NCBI RefSeq assembly: GCF_019218885.1
Contig: NZ_JAHUWT010000004.1
Span: 733,647 to 797,646 of the forward strand
DNA from: Bordetella sp. BOR01
Lineage (GTDB): Bacteria > Pseudomonadota > Gammaproteobacteria > Burkholderiales > Burkholderiaceae_B
Length of the DNA stretch: 64,000 nt
Direction: 5' to 3'
Translations under genes and position numbers: made by a program
The notes under the pieces: generated by a model
The model's database searches: none
Seen by the model: the letters and a program-made list of their open reading frames with translations, nothing else
What the model was told of the DNA's origin: nothing
In this document: in pieces, positions 37,140 to 46,801 of the stretch
Numbering within the stretch: position 1 is the first letter of the stretch
Layout of the letters: each line of letters starts with the position of its first letter

Positions 37140-37610
37140 TCAGCGGCGCAGCAGCAAGGCCCGCAGGCTCAGGATCACCAGCACGGCAAACAGCGCCAGG
37201 CTCCACAGCACGTATTCCACGCCCATCACCTCGACCGTGGCGTCCATGCAGGTGGCATAGATCCCGAACAGCCAGGGCATGCCGCCATCCAGGCCCGAGC
37301 CGCTCATGAAGCGGTCGGCAAAGGTCTGGTCGCACGAGAACATCTGCGCCGCCACATCGTATTGGTACCAAGCCGCGGTGATGCCGCCCACCCCCAGCAA
37401 GACGCACAGGGCCGAGCAAACGCGCGCGATCGCGCCGGCAAACGCGCCAACCAGGGCGACCACGCCGATCGCCAGGTAGATCAGGCGCTGCAGCACACAC
37501 CATGCGCAGGGCGGCAGGTCGTAGAAATGCTGGGAAACGAGCGCCAACCCCACGGCGGCGAAACAAAGAACAGCTATCAGCAATAACAAGCGTTGGCGGG
37601 ATGAATGCAT
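37140..37610 (-). CDS. dsbB: Disulfide bond formation protein B
   Basis: Four-helix inner-membrane oxidase of 156 residues that re-oxidises DsbA and passes electrons to quinone. Both redox pairs are present: Cys35/Cys38 (PPCAWCVLQR) and Cys93/Cys121 (MFSCDQ; IYATCMDA). The arginine after CVLQ that helps bind quinone is retained. It lies 89 bp downstream of purF on the same strand. Confidence 0.93.
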   Translation of the reverse strand: MHSSRQRLLLLIAVLCFAAVGLALVSQHFYDLPPCAWCVLQRLIYLAIGVVALVGAFAGAIARVCSALCVLLGVGGITAAWYQYDVAAQMFSCDQTFADRFMSGSGLDGGMPWLFGIYATCMDATVEVMGVEYVLWSLALFAVLVILSLRALLLRR

Positions 37611-37699
37611 GGCGTGGACCGGATGTGACAGTTAGGCAGGTAGGCAGGCCGTTGGGCAGCCGGACCGCGCGGCGGCCCGGCATCGAATGAACGACGGGC

Positions 37700-39220
37700 T
37701 CAGGCGTCGTTGGACCCGTATCCCATGTTGAACTGCAATCCGCCGGACGACTCTTCGTCGCTCGAGCTGCGGCGCGACTGGCCCAGGCGCTCGAGGTATT
37801 CGGCAGTGATATCGCCGGTGATGTATTGGCCGTCGAAGCACGAGGCCTCGAAGCGCTTGAGCGCCGGATTCATATCGGTGACCGACTGCTGCATATCTTG
37901 CAGGTCTTGGTAGATAAGCCCATCGGCACCGATAGTCTGGGCGATTTCCTCGTCGGACCGGCCGGTGGCGATGAGTTCGCTTTGCGTAGGCATGTCGATG
38001 CCGTACACATTGGGAAAGCGCACCGGTGGCGCGGCCGAAGCGAAATACACCTTGTTGGCGCCGGCCGCTCGGGCCATGTCGACGATCTCGCGGCTGGTCG
38101 TGCCACGCACGATGGAATCGTCGACCAGCAACACGTTCTTGCCCTTGAATTCCATGCCGATGGCATTGAGCTTCTGGCGCACCGACTTGCGGCGCACCGC
38201 CTGGCCCGGCATGATGAAAGTGCGGCCCACGTAGCGGTTCTTGATCAGGCCCTCGCGGTAATCCAGGTTCAGGCGCGCGGCCAGTTGCATAGCGGCCGGC
38301 CGCGACGAATCGGGAATGGGCATCACCACGTCGATATCGCCCAGGCGCATATTGCGCGCGACCTTATCGGCCAGGTACTCGCCCATGCGCAGCCGCGCGT
38401 CGTACACCGACACGCCATTGATCAGCGAATCGGGCCGGGCGAAGTACACATATTCGAAAATACACGGCACCAATTGCGGGTTGTCGGCGCACTGACGGCT
38501 GACCATGCGGCCGTCCAGGTCGACGAACACGGCCTCGCCGGGCTCGACATCGCGCACGAAGACAAAGCCGCTGCCTTCCAGGGCCACCGATTCGGATGCC
38601 GCCATCCATTCGACGCCCTCTTCGGTTTCCTGGCGGCCGATGCACAGCGGCCGGATGCCATGCGGATCGCGGAAAGCCAGCAGGCCGTAGCCGGAAATCT
38701 GCGCCACCACCGCATAGGCGCCACGCACCCGCTTGTGCAGGGCGGCAACGGCGCGGAAGATCGTGTCGTCGTCGAGCGAGACCCCGTTGGCGGCCGATTG
38801 CAGTTCGTGCGCCAGCACATTGAGCAATACTTCGGAATCGGAGTTGGTATTGATATGGCGCCGATCGACGCGGTACAGCGATTCGCGCAGTTCGCGCCAG
38901 TTGGTCAGGTTGCCGTTGTGCGCGAAGGTGATGCCAAACGGGGCGTTCACGTAGAACGGCTGGGCCTCTTCTTCGCTGGCGCTGGAGCCGGCCGTGGGAT
39001 AGCGCACATGGCCGATGCCGCTGACACCCGGCAGCGAGCGCATGTTGCGGGTACGGAAAACGTCGCGCACCAGGCCATGCGCCTTGAACATATTGAAATG
39101 GCTGCCTTGCGACGTGGCGATGCCGGCGGCATCCTGGCCGCGATGCTGCAACAGCAGCAGGCTGTCATAGAGCAATTGGTTGACCGGCCCGCGCCCGACG
39201 ACCCCTACGATTCCACACAT
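37700..39220 (-). CDS. purF: Amidophosphoribosyltransferase
   Basis: First enzyme of purine synthesis, 506 residues: transfers glutamine nitrogen to PRPP. After Met removal the N-terminal Cys (MCGIVGVVG) is the glutaminase nucleophile. The class II amidotransferase half continues with [13 protein letters not shown] and the PRPP loop [14 protein letters not shown] is near 362-375. The C-terminal 30 residues are rich in Ser, Arg and Glu. It follows cvpA by 23 bp. Confidence 0.96.
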   Translation of the reverse strand: MCGIVGVVGRGPVNQLLYDSLLLLQHRGQDAAGIATSQGSHFNMFKAHGLVRDVFRTRNMRSLPGVSGIGHVRYPTAGSSASEEEAQPFYVNAPFGITFAHNGNLTNWRELRESLYRVDRRHINTNSDSEVLLNVLAHELQSAANGVSLDDDTIFRAVAALHKRVRGAYAVVAQISGYGLLAFRDPHGIRPLCIGRQETEEGVEWMAASESVALEGSGFVFVRDVEPGEAVFVDLDGRMVSRQCADNPQLVPCIFEYVYFARPDSLINGVSVYDARLRMGEYLADKVARNMRLGDIDVVMPIPDSSRPAAMQLAARLNLDYREGLIKNRYVGRTFIMPGQAVRRKSVRQKLNAIGMEFKGKNVLLVDDSIVRGTTSREIVDMARAAGANKVYFASAAPPVRFPNVYGIDMPTQSELIATGRSDEEIAQTIGADGLIYQDLQDMQQSVTDMNPALKRFEASCFDGQYITGDITAEYLERLGQSRRSSSDEESSGGLQFNMGYGSNDA

Positions 39221-39243
39221 GGTGATTTCCCGTTAAACGAAAC

Positions 39244-39732
39244 TTAGTAGGGCAGCCACGTCGCCAGCGACGGAGGCAGCCACAACTTGACCTGCTTGAC
39301 GGCCTCGGTGGCCGAATGCGAAAACATGGCGTCCTGCCACCAGGGTTCTTGCGGCAGCGGCGTATAGCCGCCCAGCGCCACCAGTACCAGCACGATCAGC
39401 AGCCCGCGCGCCAGCCCGAAAATGGCTCCCAGGCCATGGTCGGCGGGCGTCAGGCCAGTGGTGCGGATCAGGGCCGCCAAGGTCATGTTGACCAGCCCCA
39501 CGCCCAACAGCACCACGATGAACACCGCCGCGTAGGCCACGCCCATGCGCAGCATGGCAGTCTCGATATAGGCTTCCAGCCAGCCATATACCGTAGGCCC
39601 CCACCAGATCGCAGCAATGAACGCCAGTACGAACGCCATCAGCGACAACACTTCTTTCAGCAGGCCGCGCAGCAGGCCCAGCAGGCCCGACACCGCCAGG
39701 ATCGCCATCACGACGAAATCGAAGCCGGTCAC
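39244..39732 (-). CDS. cvpA: CvpA family membrane protein
   Basis: Inner-membrane protein of 162 residues with four helices (about 5-25, 28-48, 62-85, 102-123), including LGLLRGLLKEVLSLMAFVLAF, typical of CvpA. It is needed for colicin V export in E. coli and for envelope tolerance in other species. It starts with GTG, overlapping the SPOR gene stop codon, and is co-transcribed with purF as in most betaproteobacteria. Confidence 0.92.
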   Translation of the reverse strand: MTGFDFVVMAILAVSGLLGLLRGLLKEVLSLMAFVLAFIAAIWWGPTVYGWLEAYIETAMLRMGVAYAAVFIVVLLGVGLVNMTLAALIRTTGLTPADHGLGAIFGLARGLLIVLVLVALGGYTPLPQEPWWQDAMFSHSATEAVKQVKLWLPPSLATWLPY

Positions 39733-40535
39733 TGGCTGGCGATGAAGCCGTTGTCGTAGCCCAGCGTGCGCAACCGCGCCTGGGCCGCCTGAGCGGCATC
39801 GCGCGACGGGAACGGCCCCACGCGCAGGCGGTACTGCTGCTTGCCGCTCACCGCGGCCTGTTCGACGAAGGCATTGGTGACACCGGCCTGATGCAGCTTG
39901 GTGCGCCGCGACTGCGCGTCGGCCTGGCTGCTATAGGACGCGATCTGCAATACGAAATTGCCCTTGGCGGCCGGCGCCGGCGGCTTGGCCGCGGGCGGAT
40001 TGGCCGCGTTCGAGCTGCGGCCTTCCAGCAGCGCCAGGGCGCGCTCGCCATCTTCATCGCGCGGCGGCTTGGCCGGCTGCGCCGGCGGCTTGGCGGCCGG
40101 CGGTTGTGGCGCGGCAGCGGGATCGGGGCGCTCGGCCTGCGCCGTGGCCGGCGGCTGTTGCGCGGGCGGCGTGGAAAGGTCGGGCGGGGTGGGTGGCGTG
40201 GCCGGGGCCTGCGCATCTGGCGGCTGGGCCGGCGCCGTGGTTTCCGGCGTACCCGTGGCGCCGGACTCGGCCGTGGCCGGCGGCGACACCGAAGGCTGGT
40301 AAGGCGTGTTTCGGTCGGGGATGCGGATGGGGATATCGTCAGCCACCGGCACGGGCTCGGAATCGAGCACCATGGGCAGCACGATGACGGCTGCCAGCAC
40401 CAGCGCTACCGCCCCGGCCAACCGGCGACGGGCGCGCGCACGAAGTTCCGCCGCTTGGGCTTCGCTGGAGACCGATGGACGCGGCCTGGAGGGCGATGCC
40501 TGCGAGGCGGAATCTTTGCGAGTGAACAATCCCAT
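39729..40535 (-). CDS. SPOR-domain protein (DedD/FtsN-like)
   Basis: Bitopic inner-membrane protein of 268 residues. Positively charged N-terminus, one helix at about 38-58 (LAGAVALVLAAVIVLPMVL), a long Pro/Ala-rich linker, then a SPOR domain from about 190 (FVLQIASYSSQADAQSRRTKL, YRLRVGPFPSRDAAQAAQARL) that binds denuded septal peptidoglycan. Its place between folC and cvpA is the dedD position. It probably works in cell division. Confidence 0.9.
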   Translation of the reverse strand: MGLFTRKDSASQASPSRPRPSVSSEAQAAELRARARRRLAGAVALVLAAVIVLPMVLDSEPVPVADDIPIRIPDRNTPYQPSVSPPATAESGATGTPETTAPAQPPDAQAPATPPTPPDLSTPPAQQPPATAQAERPDPAAAPQPPAAKPPAQPAKPPRDEDGERALALLEGRSSNAANPPAAKPPAPAAKGNFVLQIASYSSQADAQSRRTKLHQAGVTNAFVEQAAVSGKQQYRLRVGPFPSRDAAQAAQARLRTLGYDNGFIASQ

Positions 40536-40588
40536 GGACAGGAATTCCTTGCGACCTGGGCGGGGCCGGCGCCCCGCCTGCCCGAGAC

Positions 40589-41896
40589 CTATGCTTTGCG
40601 GCCCAACGACTGCAAAACCGAGGCAACGGTGAGAAATGAGCCGAACACCACGATTCTATCACCCTCGCCCGCCTGTTCGCGGACCGCGGCATAGGCGGCG
40701 ACGGGGTCCGTGCAGGCCCGCACCGTAGGGGCCTCTCCCCCGGCCGGCGCAGGCGGCAGGGCGGCCGATACGCGCCGGGCCAGATCCTGGCCCGACCCGC
40801 CGCGCGGCCCCGGCAGCCCGGCGCAGTACCAGTGGTCGATACGGCTGCCCAGCTTGGCGATGACGCCGTCGACATCTTTGTCGTTGAGCATGCCGAACAC
40901 GGCATAGGTATAAGGATGAAAGCCCATGTTGTCGAGATTCTGGGCCAGTACCGCCGCCGCGTGCGGATTGTGCGCCACGTCCAGGATCACCGCCGGCTGG
41001 CCGGGCAGGATCTGGAACCGGCCCGGCAGCGAAGCCTGCAGCAGGCCGACGCGCACGGCCTGCTGCGGCACCGGCAGCCGGTCGCGCACGGATTCCAGCG
41101 CGGCCAGCGCGGCCGCGGCATTGAGCAACTGGTTGGCGCCGCGCAGCGCCGGATAGGCCAGCGCATTGCGCCGCTGGGCGCGGCCGCCATACGCCCACTG
41201 CTGGCGATCGCCGGAATAATTGAAGTCCTGGCCAAAGCGCCACAAGTCGGCGCCTATGGCCTGCGCGTGGTCCAGCAAGGTCTGCGGCGGCTGCGGGTCG
41301 CTGCAGATGGCGGGGCGGCCAGCGCGATAGATATGGGCTTTTTCCAGGCCGATCTGTTCGCGCGTGTCGCCCAGGTAGTCGGTATGGTCGAGGTCTACGC
41401 TGGTGATGACGGCGCAGTCGGCATCCACAATATTGACAGCGTCGAGCCGGCCACCCAGGCCGACCTCGAGCACCACGGCGTCCAGCTTCGACTGCGAGAA
41501 CAGGCGCAGGATGGCCAGTGTGGTGAATTCGAAATAGGTCAGCGTGACCGCACCGCGGGCGGCTTCGACCGCGGCGAATTGTTCGGTCAGTGCGGCATCG
41601 CTGGCGATCTCGCCGTTGATGCGGGCCCGTTCATTGAAATCGATCAGGTGCGGCGAGGTATACAGCCCCACCCGGTAGCCAGCTGCCAACAGGATGGCTT
41701 CGAGCATGGCACAGGTAGACCCCTTGCCATTGGTGCCGCCCACGACGAACTTGATGCCGTCCAGCTGCAGCGCCAGTCGCTCGGCGACTTGCCTGACCCG
41801 GTCCAGGCCCAGGTCGATGGCCTTGCCATGAATAGACTCGAGATACTGCAGCCACTGCGGCAACGGGGTAGCGGCATCGAGACGGGGGGCAGGCAT
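40589..41896 (-). CDS. folC: Bifunctional folylpolyglutamate/dihydrofolate synthase
   Basis: Cytoplasmic Mur-ligase-family enzyme of 435 residues that adds glutamates to folate and makes dihydrofolate. P-loop GGTNGKGST at 53-61; YTSPHLIDFNERARING and LEVGLGGRLDAVNIV follow, and ITSVDLDHTDYLG is the family metal/ADP region. The start at 41896 gives the usual N-terminus PLPQWLQYLESIHG. First visible gene of the folC-SPOR-cvpA-purF operon; accD, the usual neighbour upstream, is replaced by a divergent cupin gene. Confidence 0.95.
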   Translation of the reverse strand: MPAPRLDAATPLPQWLQYLESIHGKAIDLGLDRVRQVAERLALQLDGIKFVVGGTNGKGSTCAMLEAILLAAGYRVGLYTSPHLIDFNERARINGEIASDAALTEQFAAVEAARGAVTLTYFEFTTLAILRLFSQSKLDAVVLEVGLGGRLDAVNIVDADCAVITSVDLDHTDYLGDTREQIGLEKAHIYRAGRPAICSDPQPPQTLLDHAQAIGADLWRFGQDFNYSGDRQQWAYGGRAQRRNALAYPALRGANQLLNAAAALAALESVRDRLPVPQQAVRVGLLQASLPGRFQILPGQPAVILDVAHNPHAAAVLAQNLDNMGFHPYTYAVFGMLNDKDVDGVIAKLGSRIDHWYCAGLPGPRGGSGQDLARRVSAALPPAPAGGEAPTVRACTDPVAAYAAVREQAGEGDRIVVFGSFLTVASVLQSLGRKA

Positions 41897-42056
41897 GAAG
41901 GCACACACAAATGACAGAGGCGGCAGTTTAGCAGCCGGCCCCGTGGCCCACGCCGATACCCCACCCCGCTGCAGTGCTATCAGGGAAAATCCACTTGCCT
42001 GTTTTTTTCGCATGTATGAAAATAATTTCACAGACAGGAAATCCAGGAGACACCGC

Positions 42057-42467
42057 ATGTCGCATTCCCCCCGCTGGCTGGTGCGCGAGGCCGATGTGCC
42101 CGGCTACCACCCCGCGAACCATACCGGCACGCTTAACCGGCGCCTGATCGGCGCCGAAACCGTCGGTGCCCGCCATGTGGAAATGCTGCTGGGCGTGATC
42201 GAGAAGGGGCAAGGCGCCCTGCCCCACGCCCACCCCGGCATCGAGCAGGTTTGCTACTTGCTGGCCGGCACCGCACGCGCCCAGGTCGGCGATGAATCGG
42301 CTGACATGGTGGCTGGCGACTGCTGCTATTTTCCACCCGATATCCCGCATGTGTTTACCGTGACCAGCGACGCGCCCGCGCGGCTGCTGGTCATTTACTC
42401 GCCCCCCTACGAAGAATCGTCCGATCGCGTCATACGCGGCTTCGCGGCATCCACGGCGCCCGCCTGA
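42057..42467 (+). CDS. Single-domain cupin protein
   Basis: Small beta-barrel protein of 136 residues. The metal-binding cupin motifs are intact: GALPHAHPGIEQVCYLLAG with His57, His59 and Glu63, and FPPDIPHVF with His98. It has no signal peptide. CCAGGAGA precedes the ATG. A symmetric TGAAA-ATAA-TTTCA site lies about 30 bp upstream and may be an operator. It is the first gene of the CoA-catabolic group (Bug receptor, CoA-transferase, acyl-CoA dehydrogenase) and may handle a substrate or product. Enzymatic activity unknown. Confidence 0.8.
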   Translation: MSHSPRWLVREADVPGYHPANHTGTLNRRLIGAETVGARHVEMLLGVIEKGQGALPHAHPGIEQVCYLLAGTARAQVGDESADMVAGDCCYFPPDIPHVFTVTSDAPARLLVIYSPPYEESSDRVIRGFAASTAPA

Positions 42468-42530
42468 GCGGGCCACCCTTTCCCGACCAGGCGGCCGACA
42501 GACGCCGCCGCACTACCAGGAGACACACCC

Positions 42531-43496
42531 ATGTTCTTACGCTCTCTGCGCGCCGCCGCCCTGGCCGGCGCCGCGCTGGCCGCCGCCGGCCCCGCGCACG
42601 CCGCCTATCCCGACAAGCCGATCAACCTGGTGGTGCCGTTTCCGGCGGGCTCGGGCACCGACGCGGTAGGCCGCATTTTCGCGGCCGAACTGGGCAATAT
42701 CCTGGGCCAGCAAGTCGTCGTGGAAAACAAGCCCGGCGCCAACGCCACCATTGCCGCCAACTACGTGGCCCGCGCCAAGCCCGATGGCTACACGCTGTTC
42801 GTCACCACCAACACCTCGCATTCGGCAGCGCCCTTCTTGATGAAGAACGTGCCTTACGACCCGGTGAAAGATTTCACGCCCATCGCGCGCGGCGGCAACC
42901 TGCCGTTCTTGTTGGTGGTCAACCCGCAGCGCCCGTACAAGAGCGTGCAGGAACTGGTGGACTACGCGCGCAAGAACCCCGGCCGCGTCACCTATGCCAC
43001 CGGCAACAGCACCGGCATCGTGGCTGGCGGCACGCTGGCGCGCCGCGCGGACATCGACATCCTGCATGTGCCCTATAAGGGCACGCCCCAGGCGCTGACC
43101 GACCTGGTCGGCGGCCAGGTGGACTTCATGTTTACCGACCTGGCATCGGGCCTGCCGTTCGTGCAGTCGGGCCAATTGCGCGCGCTGGCAGTATCGACGG
43201 CCGAACGCAGCAGCATCGTGCCCGACCTGCCGTCGATGCGCGAGGCGGGCGTGGCGGACTTCGACCTGAACTCGTGGAACGGCTATTTCGGCCCGGCCGG
43301 CCTGCCGCCCGAGATCGTGGCCAAGCTCAATGCCGCCATCAACCAGATCGTGTCCAACCCCGACGTGCGCAAGCGCCTGGCCGGCCTGGGCTTTGATGCC
43401 TTCAGCGGCACGCCCGAGAGCTTCGCCACCTTTGTCAGCGAACAGCGGGACTTGTGGGGCAAGCTGATCAAGGACGCAGGTATCCAGCCACAATGA
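42531..43496 (+). CDS. Bug-family (TctC-like) periplasmic solute receptor
   Basis: Periplasmic receptor of 321 residues, signal peptide 1-24 ending AHA. The mature start AYPDKPINLVVPFPAGSGTD and VVVENKPGANATIAANYVA are standard. Asp in PAGSGTD and the loop TGNSTGIVAG contact the ligand carboxylate in related structures. There is an excellent GGAGA site. Its stop codon overlaps the next start (ATGA), so the receptor and the CoA-transferase are translated together, which suggests that the ligand is activated directly as a CoA thioester. Confidence 0.93.
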   Translation: MFLRSLRAAALAGAALAAAGPAHAAYPDKPINLVVPFPAGSGTDAVGRIFAAELGNILGQQVVVENKPGANATIAANYVARAKPDGYTLFVTTNTSHSAAPFLMKNVPYDPVKDFTPIARGGNLPFLLVVNPQRPYKSVQELVDYARKNPGRVTYATGNSTGIVAGGTLARRADIDILHVPYKGTPQALTDLVGGQVDFMFTDLASGLPFVQSGQLRALAVSTAERSSIVPDLPSMREAGVADFDLNSWNGYFGPAGLPPEIVAKLNAAINQIVSNPDVRKRLAGLGFDAFSGTPESFATFVSEQRDLWGKLIKDAGIQPQ

Positions 43497-44713
43497 CCGC
43501 AATTGCCGAGACCGCCGGCCCGCTGGCCGGCGTACGTATCCTGGACCTGAGTTCAGTCGTCATGGGGCCTTATGCCACGCAGGTATTGGGCGACCTGGGG
43601 GCCGACATCATCAAGGTCGAATCCCCCGCCGGCGACAATATGCGGGCGGTGGGGCCCATGCGCAACGCCGGCATGGGCCACCTGTACCTGCACCTGAACC
43701 GCAACAAGCGCTCGATCGTGCTGGACCTGAAAACCGCGGGCGGCCGCGAAGCCTGCCTGAAGCTGGCCGAAGGCTGCGACGCGCTGCTGTACAACATACG
43801 GCCGCAAGCCATGGCGCGGCTGGGGCTGTCGTACCAGGCCGTGGCCGCGCGCAATCCGCGACTGGTCTATATAGGCGCCTATGGTTTCGGCGAAGCCGGG
43901 CCCTACGCCGGGCGCCCGGCCTATGACGACCTGATCCAGGGGCAGACCGGCATCGCCGACCTGTTCAGCCGCCAAAGCGGCGACGTGCCCCGCTATGCGC
44001 CTTTGACGCTGGCCGACCGCGCCGTGGGCCTGCATGTGGCCATCGCGCTGGTGTCGGCGGTGCTGCATGCCCGCGGCCACGGGCGCGGCCAGGCAGTCGA
44101 GATTCCCATGTTCGAGGGCATGGCGCATATGGTGCTGGGCGACCACCTGGGCGGCGCCACGTTCGATCCGCCGCTGGGCCCCACCGGCTATACCCGCCTG
44201 CTGGCGGCGCACCGCCGGCCCTACGCCACGGCCGACGGTTATCTGTGCCTGCTGATCTACAACGACAAGCACTGGCGCAATTTCTTTACCCTGATCGGCC
44301 GCCCCGAGCTGGAACACGACCCGCGTTTCTGCACGCACACGGCGCGTGCGCACCACATCGACGAGGCCTATGCGTTCGTCGCCGAAGTCATGCGCACGCG
44401 CAGCAGCGCCGGCTGGCTGGCCGACCTGGCGCGCGCCGACATTCCCGCGGCACGCCTGTATTCCGTGGACGATCTGGTTGAAGACGAGCATCTGCAAGCC
44501 ACCGGCTTCGTGCACACGCTGGAACACCCCACCGAGGGCCGCTTGCGCACGCCAGCGCCGCTGGGGCGCTACGACGGCACGCCCACGGCCATACGCCACC
44601 CGGCACCGCGCCTGGGCGAGCACAGCCGCGAAATCTTGCGCGAAGCGGGCTGCACCGATGCCGAGATCGACGCACTGATCGCCGCGCGCGCCACCCAAGA
44701 AGGAGCCTCTTGA
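43493..44713 (+). CDS. CaiB/BaiF family CoA-transferase
   Basis: Family III CoA-transferase of 406 residues. GVRILDLSSVVMGPYATQVLGDLGADIIKVE at 13-43 (quoted in part: DLSSVVMGPYATQVL) is the family hallmark. Asp175 in LADRAVGLH is the likely catalytic residue that forms the mixed anhydride. RRPYATADGYLCL and the C-terminal LGEHSREILREAGC also match. It probably moves CoA from an acyl-CoA donor onto the imported carboxylic acid. The gene overlaps both neighbours. Confidence 0.92.
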   Translation: MTAIAETAGPLAGVRILDLSSVVMGPYATQVLGDLGADIIKVESPAGDNMRAVGPMRNAGMGHLYLHLNRNKRSIVLDLKTAGGREACLKLAEGCDALLYNIRPQAMARLGLSYQAVAARNPRLVYIGAYGFGEAGPYAGRPAYDDLIQGQTGIADLFSRQSGDVPRYAPLTLADRAVGLHVAIALVSAVLHARGHGRGQAVEIPMFEGMAHMVLGDHLGGATFDPPLGPTGYTRLLAAHRRPYATADGYLCLLIYNDKHWRNFFTLIGRPELEHDPRFCTHTARAHHIDEAYAFVAEVMRTRSSAGWLADLARADIPAARLYSVDDLVEDEHLQATGFVHTLEHPTEGRLRTPAPLGRYDGTPTAIRHPAPRLGEHSREILREAGCTDAEIDALIAARATQEGAS

Positions 44714-45879
44714 TGGATTTCGAATTTTCATCCGACCAATTGGCCTTGCGCGACGCCATAGGCCGCGTTTGCGAACGATTCCCCGACGAATACTGGCTGG
44801 AGCGCGATCGCGACGGCGGCTTTCCGCACGACTTTCATGCCGCCCTGGCCAACGACGGCTGGCTGGGCATTGCCATGCCCCAGGAATATGGCGGTGCCGG
44901 GCTGGGCATGACCGAAGCGGCCCTGATGATGCAAACCGTCGCCGCCTCGGGGGCCGGGTTCACCGGCGCCTCGGCAGTGCACATGAATATTTTCGGCCTG
45001 AACCCGGTGGTGGTATTCGGTACCGACGAGCAGCGCGGCCGCTGGCTGGAACCCCTGATCGCCGGCCGCGAGAAAGCCTGCTTCGCGGTCACCGAACCCG
45101 ATGCCGGCCTGGACACCACCAAGCTCTCGACCCGGGCCGAGCGCCACGGCGATGAATACGTGGTGCAGGGCCGCAAGATCTGGATATCCACCGCGCAAGT
45201 TGCCCACAAGATGCTGCTGTTGGCACGCACCACGCCACTGGCCGACGTGGCCAAGCCCACCCAGGGCCTGTCGCTCTTCTATACCGACCTGGACCGCAAC
45301 AAGGTCGAGGTGCGCGAGATCGAGAAAATGGGCCGCAAGGCGGTCGACTCGAACATGCTGTTCATCGACGGGCTGCGCATCCCGGTGGCCGACCGTATCG
45401 GCGAAGAGGGCCGTGGCTTCGAGTACATACTGCATGGCTTGAATCCCGAGCGCATCCTGATCGCCGCCGAAGCGGTGGGCATGGGCCGCGCGGCACTGGA
45501 CCGGGCAGTACAGTACGCCGGCGAACGCACGGTATTCGGCCGCCCCATCGGCCAGAACCAAGGCATCCAGCATCCGCTGGCACAGGCCTGGATGCAACTC
45601 GAGGCAGCCGACTTGATGGTATTCAAGGCCGCCAGCCTGTATGACGCCGGCCTGTCCTGCGGGCCTTACGCCAACAGCGCCAAATACCTGGGCGCCGAGG
45701 CCGGCCACAACGCCTGCCAGACCGCCGTGCTGACCCTGGGGGGCATGGGGTATGCCAAGGAATATCACGTGGAACGGCTGTTGCGAGAAAGCTATATCCC
45801 GCGGATTGCGCCGGTCAGCCCGCAATTGATCATGTGCTTCATTGCCGAGAAGGTGCTTGGCTTGCCCAAGTCTTACTAG
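44713..45879 (+). CDS. Acyl-CoA dehydrogenase
   Basis: FAD-dependent dehydrogenase of 388 residues, complete for the family. It shows PQEYGGAGLGMTEAALMMQ near 56, CFAVTEPDAGLDTTKLSTRA near 118 (FAD loop), ERILIAAEAVGMGRAALDRAV and GGMGYAKEYHVERLLRES at the C-terminus. The start uses TGATG coupling with the CoA-transferase, supported by AGGAG. It should introduce a double bond in the CoA ester made by the preceding enzyme. The acyl group is not defined. Confidence 0.93.
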   Translation: MDFEFSSDQLALRDAIGRVCERFPDEYWLERDRDGGFPHDFHAALANDGWLGIAMPQEYGGAGLGMTEAALMMQTVAASGAGFTGASAVHMNIFGLNPVVVFGTDEQRGRWLEPLIAGREKACFAVTEPDAGLDTTKLSTRAERHGDEYVVQGRKIWISTAQVAHKMLLLARTTPLADVAKPTQGLSLFYTDLDRNKVEVREIEKMGRKAVDSNMLFIDGLRIPVADRIGEEGRGFEYILHGLNPERILIAAEAVGMGRAALDRAVQYAGERTVFGRPIGQNQGIQHPLAQAWMQLEAADLMVFKAASLYDAGLSCGPYANSAKYLGAEAGHNACQTAVLTLGGMGYAKEYHVERLLRESYIPRIAPVSPQLIMCFIAEKVLGLPKSY

Positions 45880-46015
45880 CTCGGGCTCATTCAGCGCTTT
45901 TGTTGCTGGAAGGCATGGTTTTTCTGCCGTCGGGCCGGGGGCCTGGTGGCTGGTTCGGCTTCACGTGCAAGGCCGCGCAGGGCGGCCTACACCTTGCCCG
46001 ACAACCGCCACCGAT

Positions 46016-46753
46016 TCACCCCCGCTGCTCAAGCGCGGTACAAGCCGCCCGCAAGATGCGGGCGTATTCTTCTTGTTGGGGCTCGATGCGGTAGATGGGG
46101 CCGCCCACCGAGATGGCATAGATTTCCCCCGATAGCGTCACGGGCCAGGCAATGGCACAGACATCGGGAATGGACTCGCCCAGGTTCATGAACCAGCCTC
46201 GCTGGCGCGACAATTCAAGGTCGGCGTCGACCGCCTGGGGCGAGTCCAGCGTACGTTCGTTGTGGCGGGTCAGCGCACGGCGGGCCAGCAAGGCGTGGCG
46301 GGCGTCGGGGTCCAGCATCGAAATCAGGGCCTTGCCCAGCGAATTGGCATGCAGCTCGCGGAATTCGCCCGCCACCGGCGCATACCGGATGGTGTGAGGA
46401 GAATCGAGCACTTCCAGGTACACCACCCGGCCCTCGCCACTGAGCTTGCCGAACACCACGGTTTCCTGGGTGGCGTCGCGCAATTCGACCAGGCTGGGAT
46501 AAACCCGGTCCAGCACCGGATCGGCGCGGGCAATACGCTGCGCCATGGCCAAGAGGCGCCCGGTGGGATAGTACCCCTGGCGCCGGCCGGTCTCGTACAG
46601 ATAACCCAGGTCGGACAAGGTACGGATCAGCGCCAGGCAACTGGAAACGGGTACTTCGAGCAGCCGCGCCAGTTCGGACAACGGCAAGGCGCGCCGTTCG
46701 CGGGCGTAGGTCTCGATGATTTCGATGACTCGCAGGGCCGTCTTGACGCTCAT
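46016..46753 (-). CDS. IclR-family transcriptional regulator
   Basis: Regulator of 245 residues. N-terminal winged helix (LPLSELARLLEVPVSSCLALI) and C-terminal effector domain (RYAPVAGEFRELHANSLGKAL; GGPIYRIEP) match IclR. It converges on the acyl-CoA dehydrogenase operon, with a short AGGCCGC/GCGGCCT hairpin (45970-45988) between, so the cupin-Bug-CoA genes are its likely targets. It also diverges from the flagellar filament operon, whose promoter begins 49 bp away, with no evident link. Confidence 0.9.
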   Translation of the reverse strand: MSVKTALRVIEIIETYARERRALPLSELARLLEVPVSSCLALIRTLSDLGYLYETGRRQGYYPTGRLLAMAQRIARADPVLDRVYPSLVELRDATQETVVFGKLSGEGRVVYLEVLDSPHTIRYAPVAGEFRELHANSLGKALISMLDPDARHALLARRALTRHNERTLDSPQAVDADLELSRQRGWFMNLGESIPDVCAIAWPVTLSGEIYAISVGGPIYRIEPQQEEYARILRAACTALEQRG

Positions 46754-46801
46754 GGGCTCGGGGCTAGGTGAAAGGCAAGAACCGTTGCACGGGCGTATAC
46801 C

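Noticed and set aside
37826..39247. Open frame of 473 codons antisense to purF
   Set aside because: purF is unambiguous on the minus strand and its codon usage explains the open antisense frame.
42010..42035. Firm operator call for the symmetric TGAAA-ATAA-TTTCA site before the cupin gene
   Set aside because: Five-base arms in an AT-rich stretch are expected fairly often by chance; it is mentioned only as a candidate for the IclR regulator.
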